Source: Candidatus Altimarinota bacterium
Lineage (GTDB): Bacteria; Patescibacteriota; Gracilibacteria; UBA1369; LOWO2-01-FULL-3
NCBI GenBank assembly: GCA_016763975.1
Contig: JAESSS010000091.1
Location: forward strand, 1-32,212
Direction: 5' to 3'
Length of the DNA: 32,212 nucleotides
Positions 28,685-32,212 of this stretch are shown piece after piece. Position 1 is the stretch's first letter. Every line of letters starts with the position of its first letter. A model generated the notes under the pieces. That model worked only from the letters and a program-made list of their open reading frames with translations. It was not told the DNA's origin and ran no database searches. A program made the translations under genes and the position numbers.

Positions 28685-31390
28685 TTATTCTGTAGGTGCT
28701 GCGACTTTTATTTCGATAGCAGATTGGGAACTGTATCCTAATTTGTCGATTATTTTGGCGATAATTAGTTGGCGTGAGCCTACAGGCATGAATTTGGAGA
28801 TGCGGAGGTGGCCAAAGAAAGGGGCTGTTGCGGTGAAGAATTCTTTTTGTTCATCGATGAAGTATTCTACTCTTTCAATGCCATTTTTGGCGTCTATTTC
28901 GATTTCTACAGTAAAAGGCCCAGGAGTGATCGAACTTTGTGATACAGGACTTGTAATGGTCACTGTAGGAGCGTTTGCTGCGGTTTGGGCATTATGTATC
29001 TCGTCGTAATCTGTTGGGGGGAGGCCTACTCTAATTTCAGCGCTGCTGCCTTCTTCAGGAGCGAGGTCTTTGTAATAATCTCTAATTTCATTGTTCCAGT
29101 TGAGCATGTCGGCTATGGCTTCGTAATTTTGGAAAGTTACTTCTTCGACAGCATCTTCTGGAGTGAATTCTGTGGCTAGTTTGCCGCTGACTTTGTCGAT
29201 TTTTACTTTAAAGAAAAGTCGTTCTGTTTCTGTGGGAATAGAAAAACTGGCAAATGGTTCGGTTCTAATTAGTGAGTCTGGAGTGTCAGCGCTTGGAAGT
29301 TTGCCGGAGGCTTTGGACACTGCGACTTCTGTGATTCCTTCCGGTACGGGAAAAGGTTCGGCAGGCATATCTCTTAATGCCAGTTTCATCACTGAATTGT
29401 AGGCTGCGGATGCGGTGTCATATCCATTTGCGCTAAAGCTCATACCACTACCATCGGTGTTTCCAGCCCAAACTCCAGTAACGATGCTTGGTGTGTATCC
29501 GATTGTCCAGGCGTCGGAAGGTCGCACTTCTTTGCCTCCTGATTCCTTTTTATTTTCTTTAGTAGAGGTTCCGGTTTTGGCAGCGTTTATTTTTCCTTCT
29601 ATAAAAAGTCTAGCGCCAACTGAATTTTCTCGATCTGAAAGGATGCTGTTGATAAGGTAGGCGACTTGGGGGTCGAGTACTTCATCGAATTCTTTGGCTT
29701 GCCATTCTTCCAGTACATCACCATTGGCGTTTTCTACTTTTAAGATTCCTGTGAGTTCCGGTTTTTTGCCTCCGTTTGCAAAAGTTGCATAGGCGGTAAC
29801 CATTTCGGATAGGGGAACTTCTCCAGATCCAAGTGCGAGTGGGTATCCATAACTGCGACTTTTGTCGAGAGTGGTAATGCCCATGGCGGTGGCCAAATCT
29901 ATAATGGGGTCTTGGCGACCGGCGAGGAAGTAGGCTTTGATTGCGGGAATATTTATGGATTGGGCGAGGGCACGGCGTATTGTTACTTGGCCTTGGAAGT
30001 TGCCTTTGTAGTTGGATGGTTCGTCGGAGCCGACTTTGGTTGGTACGTCATAAATTACTGATCCCGGTGCATAACCTTCGTAAAAACTTTGTGCATAAAC
30101 GAGAGGTTTAAATGAGGAGCCGGGTTGGCGTGGGCGAAAAACAACATTTACGTTGCCGTCGATTTCTTCGTTGAAGTAATCACGAGAGCCGACCATTGCC
30201 AGAATTTGGCCGGTGTTGGCGTTGATTGTGAGGATTGAGAGATTGTCTGCGTTAAAGTTTGTTTCGTTGGCTGTTCCTCGTTCGAAAGCCACTTCTTCAG
30301 CGTGGGCTTGTAGTTCTTCATTGATTGTAGTGGTGACTTTTAGGCCTCCTTGTTCTACAACTTCTTTGCCGTATCGTTCTTCCAGAATTCCTTTGATCCA
30401 GAGCACAAAATGGGGATGTTTGATGTTTTCGCGATAAGTGTTGAGTTCGAGATTTTGTAATTCTGTTACAGCATCTTGGCGTTCTGTAGTAGTGATCATT
30501 TCTAGGTTTTCCATTCTTTTTAGTACGAGATCTGCGCGTCCTGGGACATAAAAAGAGCTTCCGTTGGGAAGTTCGATGAATGCACCGAGAAGGCCGCGGG
30601 CATATTCATCGATATTGAGATCAAATTCACTGTTGATGTTTCGTTTATTAGCTTCTTCTTCAGTTATTTCCGTAATTAAATGAGATTCTCGATTTTGTCC
30701 GAAAGGGTTGTAGCGTGAAGGAGCTTGAGGGAGGCCTGCGAGGAATGCTGATTCGGCGATGGTTAATTCTATTGGTTCTTTGTCAAAATATATTTTGGAT
30801 GCCATGCCGATACCGTAGGCGTTGTTGCCGTAAGGGATGCGGTTGAGATAGAGTTCGATGATGTCATTTTTGTCGAAGGATCGTTCGAGGCGGATTGCGA
30901 GAACAAGTTCTTTGATTTTACGAGTGTAGCTGCGTTCTGCGGAGAGAAAGGTGTTTTTGACGTATTGTTGAGTGATTGTTGATCCTCCACGTGGTGCGCC
31001 AATGCCGAATACTTGTGAGGCAAATGCTTTTATAATTGCGGGAAGGTCAAATCCTCCGTGTTGGTAAAATTGATCGTCCTCGATGGCGATTGTGGCGTTG
31101 ACGAGGTCTTGGGAAATTTTATTTAGTTTTACTTCTTCACGATTTTCTTCTCCATGAATGCTATACAAAAGGTTTCCATCACGGTCGAGAATTTGAGTAG
31201 ATTGTGCTGCTGCTAGATTTTCTAAGTCTGTAACATCAGGTAATCCGATGGAGAGAATGCCTACAATTGAGGCTATTAAGAGTATTCCGAGCAGGGTTCC
31301 GCTGATAGCGAGAATTCCTGACCAGAAGCCAATTTTTTTAATTAGGCTTAAATCTTGTTTAGGTAGAAAACGCTTAAGCTTTTTAATCAT
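28685..31390 (-). CDS. Class A penicillin-binding protein (PBP1A family)
   Basis: A bifunctional peptidoglycan synthase: glycan polymerisation and peptide cross-linking outside the membrane. Order: cytoplasmic tail and membrane helix (about 23-50), glycosyltransferase 51 domain with catalytic Glu104 in AIEDDQFYQHGG and RGGSTITQQ (134-142), then the transpeptidase with SSFK (Ser425, Lys428), SIN (478-480) and KTGTS (605-609). The C-terminal 150 residues end in an Ig-like beta domain (TVTITSPVSQSSITPGPFTVEIEI and onward) probably for wall or protein contact. At 901 residues it is a normal size and intact. It has its own promoter overlapping the stop of the PAS-GAF gene. Confidence 0.96.
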   Translation of the reverse strand: MIKKLKRFLPKQDLSLIKKIGFWSGILAISGTLLGILLIASIVGILSIGLPDVTDLENLAAAQSTQILDRDGNLLYSIHGEENREEVKLNKISQDLVNATIAIEDDQFYQHGGFDLPAIIKAFASQVFGIGAPRGGSTITQQYVKNTFLSAERSYTRKIKELVLAIRLERSFDKNDIIELYLNRIPYGNNAYGIGMASKIYFDKEPIELTIAESAFLAGLPQAPSRYNPFGQNRESHLITEITEEEANKRNINSEFDLNIDEYARGLLGAFIELPNGSSFYVPGRADLVLKRMENLEMITTTERQDAVTELQNLELNTYRENIKHPHFVLWIKGILEERYGKEVVEQGGLKVTTTINEELQAHAEEVAFERGTANETNFNADNLSILTINANTGQILAMVGSRDYFNEEIDGNVNVVFRPRQPGSSFKPLVYAQSFYEGYAPGSVIYDVPTKVGSDEPSNYKGNFQGQVTIRRALAQSINIPAIKAYFLAGRQDPIIDLATAMGITTLDKSRSYGYPLALGSGEVPLSEMVTAYATFANGGKKPELTGILKVENANGDVLEEWQAKEFDEVLDPQVAYLINSILSDRENSVGARLFIEGKINAAKTGTSTKENKKESGGKEVRPSDAWTIGYTPSIVTGVWAGNTDGSGMSFSANGYDTASAAYNSVMKLALRDMPAEPFPVPEGITEVAVSKASGKLPSADTPDSLIRTEPFASFSIPTETERLFFKVKIDKVSGKLATEFTPEDAVEEVTFQNYEAIADMLNWNNEIRDYYKDLAPEEGSSAEIRVGLPPTDYDEIHNAQTAANAPTVTITSPVSQSSITPGPFTVEIEIDAKNGIERVEYFIDEQKEFFTATAPFFGHLRISKFMPVGSRQLIIAKIIDKLGYSSQSAIEIKVAAPTE

Positions 31391-31413
31391 GGGTGTTTTT
31401 AAATTCGAGGCTA

Positions 31414-31442
31414 ATACTAGCCGATTTTGGCTTTAATCGCAA
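31414..31442 (-). promoter_or_regulatory. Promoter of the PBP1A gene
   Basis: On the minus strand TTGCGA (31442-31437), a 17-base spacer and TAGTAT (31419-31414). The -10 sits inside a small inverted repeat GGCTA-GTAT-TAGCC and coincides with the TAG stop of the upstream sensor gene. The predicted leader is about 17 bases. Confidence 0.6.
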
Positions 31443-32212
31443 GAGAGCACTGTTTGCTGAACTTATCTAAAAAGTCAGTTTCGATAAATCTTAATTTTGC
31501 GGGATTTGTGACATAAAGACTGAGGGATCCGAGGAGTTTGTTTTGGATAAATAGGGGTAGCTGAATCATGGTTGTGAACTTGTGGGACTTAAGCAGTTTT
31601 TGTCCGCTGTGTTTGGGGTTTGAACTTATGTTATCAAGAATGATGGCTCTTTTTCGTTTCATTGCTTCTTCAGCGAGGGAGTTTTTGTATTTAATTTGAT
31701 TTTTGTCCCACCATTTTTGGCTTACTCCAAGACAAGACTTAAGTTTGAGTGTTTTTCGTTTGCCATCGTAACGGCGGAGTACGACACCATCGCATTTTGT
31801 GAGCATGCAGATAGCGGAAACAATTAGTTTCTCCAATGATTCAATGGGGTTTTGTGAGGTGGCCATTTCGGCGATTTCGAAAAGATAGTCGTTTTGGCGT
31901 TTTTGTAATCCCAGTTCTTTGTAAGCATCTTGAATTGCTTCGAAGCGTTTTTGCAGTTCGGTGTTGATGCGTTTTTGTTCACTAATATCTTGATAAATGA
32001 GGAGGAATCCGATGAAATCGTTGTTGCCGTCTATTACTTTTGTGATTGAGAGGTAGAGGTCGATGCGGTTGCCACTTCTGTCTAGACGTTGTGTTTCATA
32101 ATTTCTGATGTATTTTTTGTCTTCGAGTTCGTGGATGAGTATTTTATTACTTTCTCGGAGGTCATGGGGGATCAAAAAATTGATATTTTTGCCAAGTACA
32201 TCTTTTTCTTCA
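31417..32212 (-). CDS. PAS-GAF sensor protein, 5' end beyond the window
   Basis: Partial at its N terminus. The frame stays open to base 32212 and reads DVLGKNINFLIPHDLRE, a standard PAS beginning, so the TTG at 32175 is not the real start. A PAS domain with its C-terminal coil (RIDLYLSITKVIDGNNDFIGFLLIYQDISEQKR) is followed by a GAF domain (about the last 155 residues, ICMLTKCDGVVLRRYDG, LGVSQKWWDKN, QLPLFIQNKLLGSLSLYV). The protein ends after GAF with no kinase, GGDEF or other output domain in the visible part. An output could lie N-terminally outside the window. The ligand is not predictable. Confidence 0.82.
   Translation of the reverse strand, partial: EEKDVLGKNINFLIPHDLRESNKILIHELEDKKYIRNYETQRLDRSGNRIDLYLSITKVIDGNNDFIGFLLIYQDISEQKRINTELQKRFEAIQDAYKELGLQKRQNDYLFEIAEMATSQNPIESLEKLIVSAICMLTKCDGVVLRRYDGKRKTLKLKSCLGVSQKWWDKNQIKYKNSLAEEAMKRKRAIILDNISSNPKHSGQKLLKSHKFTTMIQLPLFIQNKLLGSLSLYVTNPAKLRFIETDFLDKFSKQCSLAIKAKIG

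Noticed and set aside
1-32212. CRISPR arrays, transposases, insertion sequences or prophage genes
   Set aside because: No regularly spaced short repeats, terminal inverted repeats with a transposase, or phage structural genes were found on either strand.

Overview
The window looks like chromosomal DNA of a member of the Candidate Phyla Radiation (Patescibacteria). This is an inference from gene content. Genes are packed with 1-45 base overlaps, several recognised enzymes are shorter or lack usual motifs (dxr, murF, rdgB), and familiar housekeeping genes alternate with large orphans. TGA is read as a stop (for example at the ATGA junctions infC-rpmI and holB-ricT), so this is not a UGA-recoding lineage. 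I cannot name the class. Shine-Dalgarno sites are scarce: clear ones are seen mainly at the left-end membrane genes, holB and the 1,017-residue orphan. Several other genes have a -10 element only 6-8 bases before the start codon, suggesting leaderless mRNAs.

Left end (1-2930): two tandem modules of unrecognised small integral membrane proteins on the minus strand, three genes then two, lie downstream of dxr. The modules share paralogous proteins, a near-identical 64-base 5' leader, and a 79-base 3' element that is identical in both copies and begins exactly at the stop codon. The gap between the modules holds short stretches resembling the 3' end of dxr. Next come dxr (MEP isoprenoid pathway) and, divergently, the infC-rpmI-rplT translation operon. 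infC has an AUU start and about four frameshifts, whereas its neighbours are intact.

Middle (5.2-18.6 kb): acylphosphatase and a lipoprotein cyclophilin on the minus strand, then murF, an orphan, holB, ricT and a membrane-anchored TPR protein on the plus strand. A minus-strand overlapping cluster follows (RNase Y, a YtxH-like protein, a VanW-domain cell-wall protein). A 311-base AT-rich gap with one perfect DnaA box precedes dnaN and mfd, which probably form one operon for replication and transcription-coupled repair.

Right part (18.6-32.2 kb): a one-piece tmRNA with an atypical tag, a very large orphan membrane protein, a small lysine-rich protein, UDP-glucose dehydrogenase, and a sigma-factor-like protein fused to a transmembrane helix and overlapping rdgB. 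After these come an O-methyltransferase, a 421-residue orphan, a pentapeptide-repeat/potassium-channel-like protein, a class A penicillin-binding protein, and a PAS-GAF sensor protein cut by the window edge.

Themes: cell envelope (murF, VanW protein, PBP1A, ugd), DNA replication and repair (holB, dnaN, mfd, rdgB), translation and its rescue (infC, rpmI, rplT, ssrA), and RNA turnover (rny, and ricT whose relatives act with RNase Y). The least explained items are the duplicated membrane-protein modules, the membrane-tethered sigma-like protein, and the orphans at 7450, 19252 and 26299.
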